Below, piece by piece: positions 17,929 to 26,064 of a stretch of DNA of 64,000 nucleotides. The stretch is from Caulobacter henricii (GTDB taxonomy: Bacteria; Pseudomonadota; Alphaproteobacteria; Caulobacterales; Caulobacteraceae). How positions within the stretch are numbered: the stretch's first letter is position 1; the number at the start of each line of letters is the position of its first letter. A program made the position numbers and the translations under genes. The notes under the pieces are model-generated. The model did not search any database, had not been told where the DNA came from, and saw only the letters and a list, made by a program, of their open reading frames with translations. Location: positions 1,178,001 through 1,242,000 of the forward strand of contig NZ_CP013002.1 in the NCBI RefSeq assembly GCF_001414055.1, given 5' to 3'.

Positions 17929-18209
17929 GGTCGGTAGGCGTTGGCGCGCCAGAAGCGGAAATTGGCGACGCGGGGGCACTGGCTGGCGCGGGTGACCCAC
18001 AGGTCAAAGAACCGCGGCTCGTTCAGGCAGCCCAGATAGCCGACAATGTGGATCGCCGGCGCCAGCAGCAGCGCCCAGAAGCTCTTGGTGATCAGGAAGG
18101 CCTCGAGCGTCACGATCAGGTTGAAGACCGCATAGCTGTAGGTCACGCCGGCGATCATCTGCGGGCGGGTGAGTGCCGCGAAGATGGGGTCAGAGGTCAG
18201 GCGCGGCAT
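17925..18209 (-). CDS. virB3: Type IV secretion protein VirB3
   Basis: 94-residue inner-membrane protein. Typical VirB3 opening (SDPIFAALTRPQMIAGV), two adjacent hydrophobic segments at about 20-55, and a basic, aromatic C-terminus ending near the family-type ARDPR/CP position (SQCPRVANF). VirB3 associates with VirB4 and the pilus assembly path. Six bases separate it from virB2 upstream; its stop overlaps the virB4 start. Confidence 0.9.
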   Translation of the reverse strand: MPRLTSDPIFAALTRPQMIAGVTYSYAVFNLIVTLEAFLITKSFWALLLAPAIHIVGYLGCLNEPRFFDLWVTRASQCPRVANFRFWRANAYRP

Positions 18210-18215
18210 GGATCT

Positions 18216-18548
18216 CTACCCAGCGCCGGTGGCCGCGGCGCGGATGCCCGCGACGATGGCAGCAGCACCGAAGATGATGAAGCACCCGATGATCACCGTC
18301 AGGCCGCGCCGCCACTCGATCCGGCCCGCCAGCATCAGAAAGCCGACAATGGCCACGGCGATCACGGCGGCTGCGGTGGCCAGGCTGCCCAGCAGGGTGC
18401 CCTGGATCCAGGTCAGGGCCGCCAGCAGGGGGGAGGAGCCCGCCGGATCGGCGGTGACCGTCTGGGCCAGGGCGGCATGGCCCAGGGCTGAAAGGAGCAG
18501 GGCTGAGCCACCCCGTTGGAAGATCTTGCGCATGGGCATTCTACTCAT
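18216..18548 (-). CDS. virB2: Type IV pilin / VirB2 major pilus subunit
   Basis: About 110 residues: signal peptide ([22 protein letters not shown], split by charge), then a short loop and two hydrophobic helices ([20 protein letters not shown] and [17 protein letters not shown]) joined by the basic loop GRIEWRRG. This is the VirB2/TrbC pilin layout. The start is uncertain: ATG at 18548 overlaps the virB1 stop, and ATGs at 18539 and 18533 are equally in frame with no clear ribosome site. It would polymerise into the pilus or line the channel. Confidence 0.88.
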   Translation of the reverse strand: MSRMPMRKIFQRGGSALLLSALGHAALAQTVTADPAGSSPLLAALTWIQGTLLGSLATAAAVIAVAIVGFLMLAGRIEWRRGLTVIIGCFIIFGAAAIVAGIRAAATGAG

Positions 18549-19194
18549 ACTGACCCGGCGACACGACGGCACCGGCCAAATGGTCCAGGATGGACCGGAC
18601 ATATTCGCGCGTTTCACGATAGGGCGGCACGCCGCCATACCGCTCAACCGCGCCAGGGCCGGCATTGTAGGCCGCCAGGGCCAGGGGCAGGTCGCCGTCG
18701 AAGCGGCGCAGCATGGACGAGAGGTAGCGGGCCCCGCCGTCGATGTTCATGTCCAGGTCCGAGGGGTCGACCCCGAGATCGCGGGCCGTGGCGGGCATCA
18801 ACTGCATGGTCCCCACCGCGCCCTTCGGCGAGACGGCGCTCTGGTCCAGACGCGACTCGCGCCAGGCCACCGCCTGGATCAGGGCAGGGCTCAGGCCGGA
18901 CCGGTCGGCCGCTTTGGCGATCGCGGTTCCCGAAGCGACCGTGCGGGTCGCGAGGGCCCGGGACGGCCTCGCGCTGGAAGGCGGCGGAGGGGCGATCAAG
19001 GATACAGCGCTCAGCCCCGGTCCCGCATAGACCCCGGCACCCTTGTGCAGGATGACGGTCCCGGTCGGGGTGATTTCCATGACCTGGGCCTGGCCCAGGG
19101 CGGGCAGTGACAACAGAGAAATCGCAGCGAACAGGCCGGCGGCTCTACCGCGCGCAAGCCAAGTATCACACGACGTTGCGGTCTTTCCCCTCAT
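18541..19194 (-). CDS. virB1: Lytic transglycosylase VirB1
   Basis: 217 residues. Signal-like N-terminus ([16 protein letters not shown]), then a spacer and an SLT domain from about 95: catalytic Glu113 in AWRESRLDQ, followed by [18 protein letters not shown] and the closing [17 protein letters not shown]. It opens peptidoglycan for assembly of the secretion channel. First gene of the operon; the promoter should lie in the 19195-19507 gap. It overlaps virB2 by a few bases. Confidence 0.92.
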   Translation of the reverse strand: MRGKTATSCDTWLARGRAAGLFAAISLLSLPALGQAQVMEITPTGTVILHKGAGVYAGPGLSAVSLIAPPPPSSARPSRALATRTVASGTAIAKAADRSGLSPALIQAVAWRESRLDQSAVSPKGAVGTMQLMPATARDLGVDPSDLDMNIDGGARYLSSMLRRFDGDLPLALAAYNAGPGAVERYGGVPPYRETREYVRSILDHLAGAVVSPGQYE

Positions 19195-19507
19195 GCGTCT
19201 CAGCCTAAAGGTTTCGCCAAGGGCGGCAAGAGTGCAGGTGTCCTGTCAGCGCCTTCGGAGCCTCAATGGCGCGCGCCAGTCCTCTGACCGAGAGCGTGGT
19301 CCACGCCTGACTCTGGTGAATTCGGCTTTGGCGTTGCGGCACGTGCGGAGGGGCGTGGGCGCAACCCCGGGGGCTGAGGAGGCGCTGGGCGCGCTCTTCG
19401 CAATGATCGCCCCGGGGGGGCTGGTGTTTTGGCTGTCCGGGGCCCGGTTGGGCGTCAAGCGCGCCGTCTTGCAACGGGCCTTGATGTTTCCGCGCCGTCC
19501 GGCAATT
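19195..19507. other. Gene-free divergent intergenic region
   Basis: About 310 bp between virB1 (leftward) and the hydroxyproline island (rightward). I see no convincing gene or RNA. It should hold both promoters: a TTGATG (19481) and AATTAT (19504) pair with 17-bp spacing fits the rightward promoter. Confidence 0.5.
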
Positions 19508-19519
19508 ATCGTATACGAT
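19508..19519. promoter_or_regulatory. Putative GntR operator 1, ATCGTATACGAT
   Basis: Perfect 12-bp palindrome overlapping the proposed -10 region, 26 bp before the first island gene. The same 12-mer lies upstream of the DapA-family gene at 22293-22304. Binding by the local GntR regulator is inferred. Confidence 0.7.
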
Positions 19520-19544
19520 TGTGCCGGCGACCGGAGGGACGTTC

Positions 19545-20573
19545 ATGAGCGTGTTCAGGGATCAGGAGACGGTCGACCTCTCGATCCAGGAGGTGTTCGA
19601 CCTGTCGCGGCGGGTGCTGATCGCGGCTGGCCTGTCCGTGCCGCACGCCGAGGCGGCGGCCCGCGTCATCACGGCCGGCGAGCGGGACGAATGCGCCTCG
19701 CACGGCCTCTATCGTCTGCCCGGATGCGTCATGACCATACGCTCGGGCAAGATGTCCCTGGACGCCGAGCCGGTGATCGAGGACGTCTCGCCGGCCCTGG
19801 TGCGGGCCGATGCGCGCCGGGCCTATTCCCTGCTGGCCTTTGAGCGCGCCGCGCCCCTGCTGGTGGAAAAGGCCAAGACGGTCGGGGTGGCGGCCCTGGT
19901 GATCAACAACTGCTACCACTTCTCGGCCCTGTGGCCCGAGATCGAACAACTGACCGAGCGGGGCGTGGCCGCCCTTGCCATGACGCTCAGCCATTCGTGG
20001 GTGGCACCGGCGGGCGGCAAGAAAGGACTGCTGGGCACCAATCCCATCGCCTTCGGCTGGCCGCGTCCGGGGCCGCATCCCTATGTCTTCGACTTCGCCA
20101 CCAGCGCCGTCGCGCGCGGGGACGTCTCACTGCATGACATCGCCGGAAAGCCGATTCCCGAGGGTTGGGGCGTCGATGCCGAGGGGCAATCCACGACCAG
20201 CGCCCGCGCCGCGCTGGACGGGGCAATGCTGACCTTCGGCGGCCACAAGGGTTCGGCCCTGTCGACCATGATCGAACTGATGGCTGGGCCGTTGATCGGC
20301 GATCTGACCAGCCGCGAATCCATGGCCTTCGACGACGGCGACAAGGCGGCGCCCATGCACGGGGAGCTGATCCTGGCCTTTGATCCCGCCATCATGGGCG
20401 GGGGTGATCCGGCCGCCAACGCCGCCCGCGCTGAGGCCCTGTTCGCCGCCTTTGCCGACCAGGACGCGCGCCTGCCGTCCGAGCGACGTTACGCCGCCCG
20501 CGCCCGCAGTCTGGCGCGCGGAGTGCACGCGCCCAAGGTGCTTTACGACCAGATCCTGGCTCTGGGCCTTTGA
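19545..20573 (+). CDS. Ldh-family delta1-pyrroline-2-carboxylate reductase (malate/lactate dehydrogenase 2 fold)
   Basis: 342-residue NAD(P)H-dependent reductase of the malate/L-lactate dehydrogenase-2 superfamily. Motifs include the catalytic-His region ASHGLYRLPG, INNCYHFSALWPE, LLGTNPIAFGWP and GGHKGSALSTMIELMAG. Family members in hydroxyproline clusters reduce cyclic imines such as pyrroline-2-carboxylate to L-proline; assignment to that role rests on the neighbours. ATG at 19545 has GGAGG eight bases upstream. It follows operator 1 and lies 40 bp before the aldehyde dehydrogenase gene. Other Ldh-family substrates (2-oxoacids, ureidoglycolate) remain possible. Confidence 0.8.
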   Translation: MSVFRDQETVDLSIQEVFDLSRRVLIAAGLSVPHAEAAARVITAGERDECASHGLYRLPGCVMTIRSGKMSLDAEPVIEDVSPALVRADARRAYSLLAFERAAPLLVEKAKTVGVAALVINNCYHFSALWPEIEQLTERGVAALAMTLSHSWVAPAGGKKGLLGTNPIAFGWPRPGPHPYVFDFATSAVARGDVSLHDIAGKPIPEGWGVDAEGQSTTSARAALDGAMLTFGGHKGSALSTMIELMAGPLIGDLTSRESMAFDDGDKAAPMHGELILAFDPAIMGGGDPAANAARAEALFAAFADQDARLPSERRYAARARSLARGVHAPKVLYDQILALGL

Positions 20574-20613
20574 GCCCGACGTCCGTCTTCCTTCCCTACT
20601 CAGAGAACGCCCC

Positions 20614-22053
20614 ATGACCGCTCCGATTGAACTGTCACACTGGATCAACGGCGAACGCCGGGACACGGGCAAGCTCGAGAGCCTGAACCCCTCCGACACG
20701 CGCGAGATCGTGGCCCTGGCCCCGAACGGCGGCGTGGCCGAGGTGGATGAAGCCGTGGCTGCGGCGTCGGCCGCCTTCGACGGCTGGGCCAATGCCTCGC
20801 CCGAGGTGCGTTCGGACGTGCTGGACCGGGCCGGAAGCCTGCTGATGGAACGCCGCGAGACGGTCGGTCGCCTGCTGTCGCGCGAAGAGGGCAAGACCCT
20901 GGCCGAGGGGATCGGCGAGACAGCCCGCGCCGCCCGAATTCTGAAATACTTCGCCGGCGAGGCCCTGCGCCTGCACGGCCAGAACCTGGCTTCGACCCGT
21001 CCGGGCGTGGAGATCCAGACCTATCGCCAGCCGGTCGGGGTCTATGGCCTGATCACCCCATGGAACTTCCCCATCGCCATCCCGGCGTGGAAGGCGGCAC
21101 CCGCCCTGGCCTTCGGCAATACGGTGGTGATGAAGGCGGCCAGCCACACCCCGGCCACGGCCGAGGCCCTGGTCGCCATCCTGCATGAAGCCGGCCTGCC
21201 CAAGGGAGTACTGAACCTGGTCATTGGCGGCGGTCGCGTGGGGCAGGCCATTGTCGACCATAAGGATGTTGCGGGCGTCAGCTTTACCGGTTCGCAGGGC
21301 GTGGGCGCGGGCGTCGCCGCCTGCGCCGTGGCGCGTCAGGCCCGCGTGCAGCTGGAAATGGGCGGCAAGAACCCGTTGATCGTGCTGGACGACGCAGACC
21401 TCGACCGCGCCGTGGCCATCGCCCTGGACGGCAGCTTCTTCGCCACCGGCCAGCGTTGCACGGCGTCGAGCCGCCTGATCGTGCAGGACGGCATCCACGA
21501 CCGCTTCGTTGCCGCTCTGGCCGAGAAGGTCGCCGCCCTGCGGGTCGGCCACGCCCTCGATCCCCAGACCCAAGTCGGCCCCGCCGTCTCGGAGGATCAA
21601 CGCGAGACCTCCTATCGCTACATCGACATCGCGGCGTCCGAAGGCGGCCGCCTCGTCACCGGCGGCGAGCGTTTGAACCTTGAAGCGCCCGGCTGGTACG
21701 TCCAGCCGACCCTGATCGCCGACACTGATCCGGCCATGCGCATCAACACCGAAGAGGTCTTCGGCCCGGTCGCCTCGACCCTTCGGGTCAAGGACTACGA
21801 GCAGGCCCTGGAGGTCGCCAACGGCGGCGAGTTCGGCCTGTCGGCGGGTATCATCACCCAGTCGCTGAAGCACGCCCGCGACTTCCAGCGCCGGGCCAAG
21901 GCGGGCATGACCATGGTCAACCTGGCCACCGCCGGGGTCGACTATCATGTCCCGTTCGGCGGCACCAAGGCCTCGTCCTACGGTCAGCGCGAACAAGGCT
22001 TCGCCGCCGCTGATTTCTTCACCCTGACGAAGACCAGCTACAGCGCGGCCTAG
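20614..22053 (+). CDS. Aldehyde dehydrogenase, probable alpha-ketoglutarate semialdehyde dehydrogenase
   Basis: 479-residue NAD(P)-dependent aldehyde dehydrogenase. Catalytic Glu248 is in LEMGGKNPLIVLDD and the nucleophile Cys282 in FFATGQRCTASSR; the Asn of TPWNFPIAIPAWK is also present. In hydroxyproline breakdown this family oxidises 2,5-dioxopentanoate (alpha-ketoglutarate semialdehyde) to 2-oxoglutarate, the last step into the TCA cycle. The GQRCTA active-site sequence and cluster context support that role. Second gene of the first transcription unit. A decayed transposase sits immediately downstream. Confidence 0.87.
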   Translation: MTAPIELSHWINGERRDTGKLESLNPSDTREIVALAPNGGVAEVDEAVAAASAAFDGWANASPEVRSDVLDRAGSLLMERRETVGRLLSREEGKTLAEGIGETARAARILKYFAGEALRLHGQNLASTRPGVEIQTYRQPVGVYGLITPWNFPIAIPAWKAAPALAFGNTVVMKAASHTPATAEALVAILHEAGLPKGVLNLVIGGGRVGQAIVDHKDVAGVSFTGSQGVGAGVAACAVARQARVQLEMGGKNPLIVLDDADLDRAVAIALDGSFFATGQRCTASSRLIVQDGIHDRFVAALAEKVAALRVGHALDPQTQVGPAVSEDQRETSYRYIDIAASEGGRLVTGGERLNLEAPGWYVQPTLIADTDPAMRINTEEVFGPVASTLRVKDYEQALEVANGGEFGLSAGIITQSLKHARDFQRRAKAGMTMVNLATAGVDYHVPFGGTKASSYGQREQGFAAADFFTLTKTSYSAA

Positions 22054-22250
22054 AGCCTTTCGCCACGTGGCTTCAACGGTCCTGGCGCGAGGGGCGGCGC
22101 CAGGACCTGCTCGATGTCGTGTCGGAAGAACTCCCCGTTGATCGGCCCATCAATCCCCCTGGTCTGGTCGATGAACACCAGACGCTCGGGCTCGATCCAG
22201 CCCTGATGCGTCTTCCATTTTGGGAATTCCGATTCCGTCAAAAGACGGCG
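22053..22250 (-). pseudogene. Remnant of IS630-family transposase
   Basis: The minus strand reads WIEPERLVFIDQT and then directly DGPINGEFFRHDIEQVLAP. Both are blocks of IS630-type DDE transposases (…ERLVFIDET… and …DGPINGE..F..Y.EQ.L.P…), but from memory of the family about 45 residues between them are missing and both ends of the protein are absent. So this is an internally deleted, non-functional fragment. No terminal inverted repeats or TA duplication could be recognised. Confidence 0.7.
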
Positions 22251-22291
22251 CGCCCCAGGCGGCCAATCGCTTGACTTCGTTGCGACTTGAA

Positions 22292-22305
22292 TATCGTATA
22301 CGATA
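22292..22305. promoter_or_regulatory. Putative GntR operator 2, TATCGTATACGATA
   Basis: Perfect 14-bp palindrome 26 bp before the DapA-family gene, sharing its 12-bp core with operator 1. A TTGACT at 22271 could be the -35 element, placing the operator over the -10/start region as expected for repression. Confidence 0.72.
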
Positions 22306-22331
22306 ATGGTCTGCTTTAGAAGGAATGGCTT

Positions 22332-23261
22332 ATGGCTGGGGTAACGCTGGAATGGAGTGGGGTCATCCCTGCGGCCACCACCCAATTCGACGAGGCGCTG
22401 GGCGTGGATCTGGACGCCACCCAGAAGGTGCTGGACGGCCTGATCAAGGACGGCGTCGACGGCATCATCGTCATGGGCACTGTTGGTGAGAACAACTCGC
22501 TGGAGCCCGAGGAAAAGCGCGCTGTCCTGAAGGCGGCGGTCGAGGTCGCCGACGGTCGTGTGCCGATCATCACCGGCGTCAGCGAACTGACCACGTCGCG
22601 CGCCGAACGCTACGCCAAGGACGCCGAGGACATCGGCGTGGACGCCCTGATGGTGCTGCCGGCCATGGTCTATATGCCGACGGCTGAAGAGCTTGAGGCT
22701 CACTTCCGGGCGGTGGCGGCGGCCAGCGGCCTGCCCAACATGCTCTACAACAACCCGACCATGTACCGGATCGCGCTGACCAACGCTGACCTGAAGCGCC
22801 TGTCGGACGTGCCCAATATCGTGGCGTTGAAGGAAAGCGCGCCGGACTCGCGGCGCATCACCGACATCATCAATGAACTGGGCGACCGCTACGCCCTCAT
22901 GGTCGGCCTGGACGACGTGGCGCTGGAGGGCATGATGCTGGGTGCCCGGGGTTGGGTCTCCGGCCTGACCAACGCCTTCCCCGAGGAATCCGTGGCCCTG
23001 GTTCGGGCGGTGAAGGACGGTGACTTGGCGCGCGCGCTCGAGATCTATCGTTGGTTCATGCCGCTGCTGCACCTCGACGCCGTGGCGGACCTGGTGCAGT
23101 CGATCAAGCTGTCCGAGGCCATCATGGGGCGCGGGACCGAGCGGGTCCGCATGCCGCGTATGCCCCTGACGGGTGCGCGCCGGGCTGAAGTCATCGCCAT
23201 GGTCGAAAAGGCGGCGGCGACGCGGCCGGTCGGCTCGGGCACGGCCCTCAAGATCGTCTGA
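22332..23261 (+). CDS. DapA-family lyase, probable pyrroline-4-hydroxy-2-carboxylate deaminase
   Basis: 309-residue dihydrodipicolinate-synthase-family enzyme (TIM barrel, Schiff-base lyase). The Schiff-base Lys167 is in VALKES and the catalytic Tyr139 in NMLYNNP; GTVGENNSL is the substrate-loop motif. In hydroxyproline catabolism this family deaminates and dehydrates delta1-pyrroline-4-hydroxy-2-carboxylate to alpha-ketoglutarate semialdehyde. That role is inferred from the flanking epimerase, dehydrogenase and aldehyde dehydrogenase. It heads the second transcription unit behind operator 2. A 12-bp gap leads to the epimerase gene. Confidence 0.85.
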   Translation: MAGVTLEWSGVIPAATTQFDEALGVDLDATQKVLDGLIKDGVDGIIVMGTVGENNSLEPEEKRAVLKAAVEVADGRVPIITGVSELTTSRAERYAKDAEDIGVDALMVLPAMVYMPTAEELEAHFRAVAAASGLPNMLYNNPTMYRIALTNADLKRLSDVPNIVALKESAPDSRRITDIINELGDRYALMVGLDDVALEGMMLGARGWVSGLTNAFPEESVALVRAVKDGDLARALEIYRWFMPLLHLDAVADLVQSIKLSEAIMGRGTERVRMPRMPLTGARRAEVIAMVEKAAATRPVGSGTALKIV

Positions 23262-23273
23262 TCGGGGGTTTCG

Positions 23274-24272
23274 ATGCGCGACGTCTTCTTCTGCATTGAC
23301 GGTCATACCGCCGGCAACCCGGTTCGCCTGGTCGCCGGCGGCGCGCCCCTGTTGTCAGGGACGAGCATGGCCGAGCGGCGGCTCGATTTCCTCGACCGCT
23401 ACGACTGGATCCGGACGTCGCTGTGCTTCGAACCGCGCGGTCACGACATGATGAGCGGCGGGTTCCTGTACCCGCCGACCCTGCCCGACACCGATGCGGG
23501 CATCCTGTTCATCGAGACCAGCGGCTGCCTGCCCATGTGCGGCCACGGGACCATCGGCATGATCACCTTCGGCCTCGAGCACGGCCTGATCCGGCCGCGC
23601 AATCCCGGGAGGCTGAAGGTTGAGGTTCCGGCCGGGGTGCTGGATATCACCTATCAAACCGAGGGCGACCGCGTGACCTCGGTGCGTATTCGCAACATCG
23701 CCAGCTATCTGGCGGCGGAAGGCATAGAGATCGAGGTTCCGGGCTTTGGCCCCTTGCGTGTCGATGTCTCCTACGGCGGCAACTACTACGCCATCGTCGA
23801 GCCGCAAGGCCCCTATACGGGGTTGGACGACCTGGGCGCGAGCCGCATCGTGGAATTGAGCGGCATGGTGCGAGAGCGGGTGCGTGACGTCTTCCAGCCG
23901 GTGCACCCGGACGAGCCGTCGATCAACGGCGTCAGCCACGTCCTGTGGGCCGACGTTCCGAAAGGCGACGGGGCTGACGGCCGCAACGCCGTCTTCTATG
24001 GCGACAAGGCCATCGACCGCAGCCCATGCGGCACCGGTACCTCGGCGCGGCTGGCCCATCTGCACGGCAAGGGACGGCTCAAGGTCGGCGACGCCTTCGT
24101 CCATCAAAGCTACATCTGCAGTCGCTTTATCGGCCGTGTCGAAGCGGAGACGACGGTGGGGGCGTACAAGGCGATCATTCCCTCCATCGAGGGTTCTGCG
24201 GTCGCTACGGGCTTCAATACCATCTGGGTGGACCGCCGCGATCCGTTCTGGGCGGGTTTCCAGGTTGTCTAG
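23274..24272 (+). CDS. 4-hydroxyproline 2-epimerase (proline racemase family)
   Basis: 332-residue, cofactor-independent epimerase of the proline racemase family. Both catalytic cysteines are present: Cys89 in LPMCGHGTIG and Cys252 in SPCGTGTSA. Having two cysteines points to racemase/epimerase rather than trans-3-hydroxyproline dehydratase, in which the first is replaced. It converts trans-4-hydroxy-L-proline to cis-4-hydroxy-D-proline, the entry step of the pathway. The choice of hydroxyproline over proline as substrate comes from the neighbouring DapA-type deaminase and D-amino-acid dehydrogenase. Confidence 0.9.
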   Translation: MRDVFFCIDGHTAGNPVRLVAGGAPLLSGTSMAERRLDFLDRYDWIRTSLCFEPRGHDMMSGGFLYPPTLPDTDAGILFIETSGCLPMCGHGTIGMITFGLEHGLIRPRNPGRLKVEVPAGVLDITYQTEGDRVTSVRIRNIASYLAAEGIEIEVPGFGPLRVDVSYGGNYYAIVEPQGPYTGLDDLGASRIVELSGMVRERVRDVFQPVHPDEPSINGVSHVLWADVPKGDGADGRNAVFYGDKAIDRSPCGTGTSARLAHLHGKGRLKVGDAFVHQSYICSRFIGRVEAETTVGAYKAIIPSIEGSAVATGFNTIWVDRRDPFWAGFQVV

Positions 24273-24346
24273 CGTGTTCCACATCGTAATTGCAGTCACC
24301 GCAAGCTATGGCTTGGCGTGGGCGTTCGGCCCAGTCATTCGACTCG

Positions 24347-25057
24347 ATGAACTGCATGGCCGCGTCCCCGTTTGAAGTCCGAACCCTGTCCGACCGCCTG
24401 ATGGAGGTGGTGCGGGACATGATCTTGACCGGTGTCATCGAACCGGACGTGCCGATCCGCCAGGACGCCCTTGCAGCCGACCTGAACGTCTCCAAGATTC
24501 CCTTGCGCGAAGCCCTGGTTCGTCTGGAACAGGACGGCCTGGTGGTGTCGCACGCCAACCGCGGCTTCTTCGTGCGGGGCATGAGCGCGACCGAAGCCGA
24601 GGAAATCTACGAACTGCGCCTGAAGCTGGAACCCGACGCCGCAGCCCAGGCCTGCCTCGCGGCCAATGACGATCAGCGCGCCGTCGCTCAGCGCATGCTG
24701 GCCGAGCTGGACGCCGCCGCCGCCGCACACCTGCCAAGCGTGGGGCCGCTGAATCGCGCCTTTCACATGGCCTTGATCCAGCCCGGCGGGCGGGTGCTGA
24801 CGACCGAGATCACCGCGCGCCTGCACGTCATGGCTGACCGGTACGTCCGCAGGCATCTCGAAGGCAATGATCGCCACCTGACGGCTGAGGCGGAGCACCG
24901 CGAGATCCTGCAGGCCTGGATGAGCCGCGATGCCAAGGTGGTGCGCCGCTTGGTGGCGGCGCATCTGGAGCACACTCTGCGCGACCTGCGCGAGGAGTTT
25001 GGCAATGTCGTCGCCTCGGAAGGGCCCGTCACGGGGCGCAGCCGCAAGCGCGTTTAG
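24347..25057 (+). CDS. GntR-family regulator (FadR/FCD type) of the hydroxyproline island
   Basis: 236 residues. N-terminal winged helix (LSDRLMEVVRDMILTGVI … LAADLNVSKIPLREALVRLEQDGLV) and an all-helical FCD ligand domain from about 75 (YELRLKLEPDAAAQA; metal/ligand-site histidines in RAFHMALI and EHREIL). Such regulators sense a pathway metabolite and bind short palindromes; the two ATCGTATACGAT sites in the island are the natural targets. The start is uncertain: ATG 24347 and ATG 24356 are both possible and neither has a clear ribosome site. Last gene of the second unit, 74 bp after the epimerase gene. Confidence 0.85.
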   Translation: MNCMAASPFEVRTLSDRLMEVVRDMILTGVIEPDVPIRQDALAADLNVSKIPLREALVRLEQDGLVVSHANRGFFVRGMSATEAEEIYELRLKLEPDAAAQACLAANDDQRAVAQRMLAELDAAAAAHLPSVGPLNRAFHMALIQPGGRVLTTEITARLHVMADRYVRRHLEGNDRHLTAEAEHREILQAWMSRDAKVVRRLVAAHLEHTLRDLREEFGNVVASEGPVTGRSRKRV

Positions 25058-25083
25058 GGACGTCCTTGGGCAGGTCGGCGCGT

Positions 25084-25968
25084 TCAGTCCGCCCGGTCGG
25101 CCACGGCGGCGACGCCTGACCGCGACTTGAGGGCGGTCGTCAGCAGGCTGGCCGCGGCATAGAGGACGACCGCCACCACGCCCCAGCGCAGAACCGTCAG
25201 CGGCAGGGAGGTGATGACGAATGCCGCGAGCAGCACGGCAGGGATCCCGCCGATCGCCATGCCCAGTACGAGCCTCAGGTCGATGCGCTGGCTCTTGATG
25301 AAGCGCAGGCCCGAAACCGGCATCAGGAAAGCGCAGGCGCCCATCATGATCGGGAAGGCCGCCGTCGGGTTCATCCCCATCAGGCTGAGCATGATCAGCG
25401 AAGGCGCATAGAGGCCGACGCCAAAGCTCATCAGGGCGCCCATGACCAGATGGGCGGCCACGGCGACGATGAACAGATGACCGTCCAGAGCCACCGCCTG
25501 GCCGCCTGCCGGCATCAGGTTCAGATTGGTCATGGCGTAGAGCCCCGCCGCGATCAGCAGGGCAGCGCCGACCACGATCTGCACCGCGCGAACCGGCAGG
25601 CGTACCACGATGGGCGCGCCGATCACCGCCCCGATGATCGAGGCGGCGATGCAGGCGAACAGCAGCACAGGGTCGACCTGGATCAGATGCATGAAGACCA
25701 GCCCCTGCGTCACCGTGGGCAGGCAGTGGCCCGCGTTCAGAACGGCGGGCAGGAAGCTGTCGGGAACCAACTTGCGGAAACGTAGCCAAGCAGTGGTCGG
25801 GGCGAAGGAACCTATACCGAGAGCGTCGAAGAAATTGGCCACGGCCCCGATGGCCACGCCCTCGGCCTTGGGCTTAAGCTCACCGCATTCACGTGCAGTG
25901 CGCACCAGTTGGACGGCGTAGACGGCGGCCAGGACGATCAGCGCCGTCAGCAGAACGGTCAGGATCAT
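25084..25968 (-). CDS. TauE/SafE-family membrane permease
   Basis: 294 residues, nearly all hydrophobic helices (about eight), with the family repeat around ANFFDALGIGSFAPTT and, in the second half, ALMSFGVGLYAPSL. TauE/SafE proteins are putative anion exporters (sulfite, sulfoacetate and similar), but most are uncharacterised. It is divergent from the peptidase gene and convergent with the GntR gene, inside the hydroxyproline island. It may move a substrate or product of the pathway; no motif tells which. Confidence 0.8.
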   Translation of the reverse strand: MILTVLLTALIVLAAVYAVQLVRTARECGELKPKAEGVAIGAVANFFDALGIGSFAPTTAWLRFRKLVPDSFLPAVLNAGHCLPTVTQGLVFMHLIQVDPVLLFACIAASIIGAVIGAPIVVRLPVRAVQIVVGAALLIAAGLYAMTNLNLMPAGGQAVALDGHLFIVAVAAHLVMGALMSFGVGLYAPSLIMLSLMGMNPTAAFPIMMGACAFLMPVSGLRFIKSQRIDLRLVLGMAIGGIPAVLLAAFVITSLPLTVLRWGVVAVVLYAAASLLTTALKSRSGVAAVADRAD

Positions 25969-26064
25969 GATGTTTTCCTCCCCCGAGGTCTCGCCGTCCT
26001 TGCCGGGCGATCAGAGGCGTGACAAAAACACGGCTACAGATCAGATACAATATACGCTGCAGTC
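25969..26064. promoter_or_regulatory. Divergent promoter region, permease / peptidase
   Basis: 96 bp. A TACAAT hexamer near 26045 overlaps AATATACG, which resembles one half of the island operator (TATACGAT). This is only a half-site match, so control by the same GntR protein is tentative. Confidence 0.35.

Noticed and set aside
19205..19546. Minus-strand open frame upstream of the hydroxyproline island
   Set aside because: It covers the promoter and operator of the island and reads like random GC-rich sequence (His/Gln/Arg-rich), with no ribosome site.
22050..23306. Long minus-strand frame opposite the DapA-family gene
   Set aside because: Only its last 65 codons, beyond the gene, resemble a transposase. 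The rest is the antisense shadow of the DapA-family gene.
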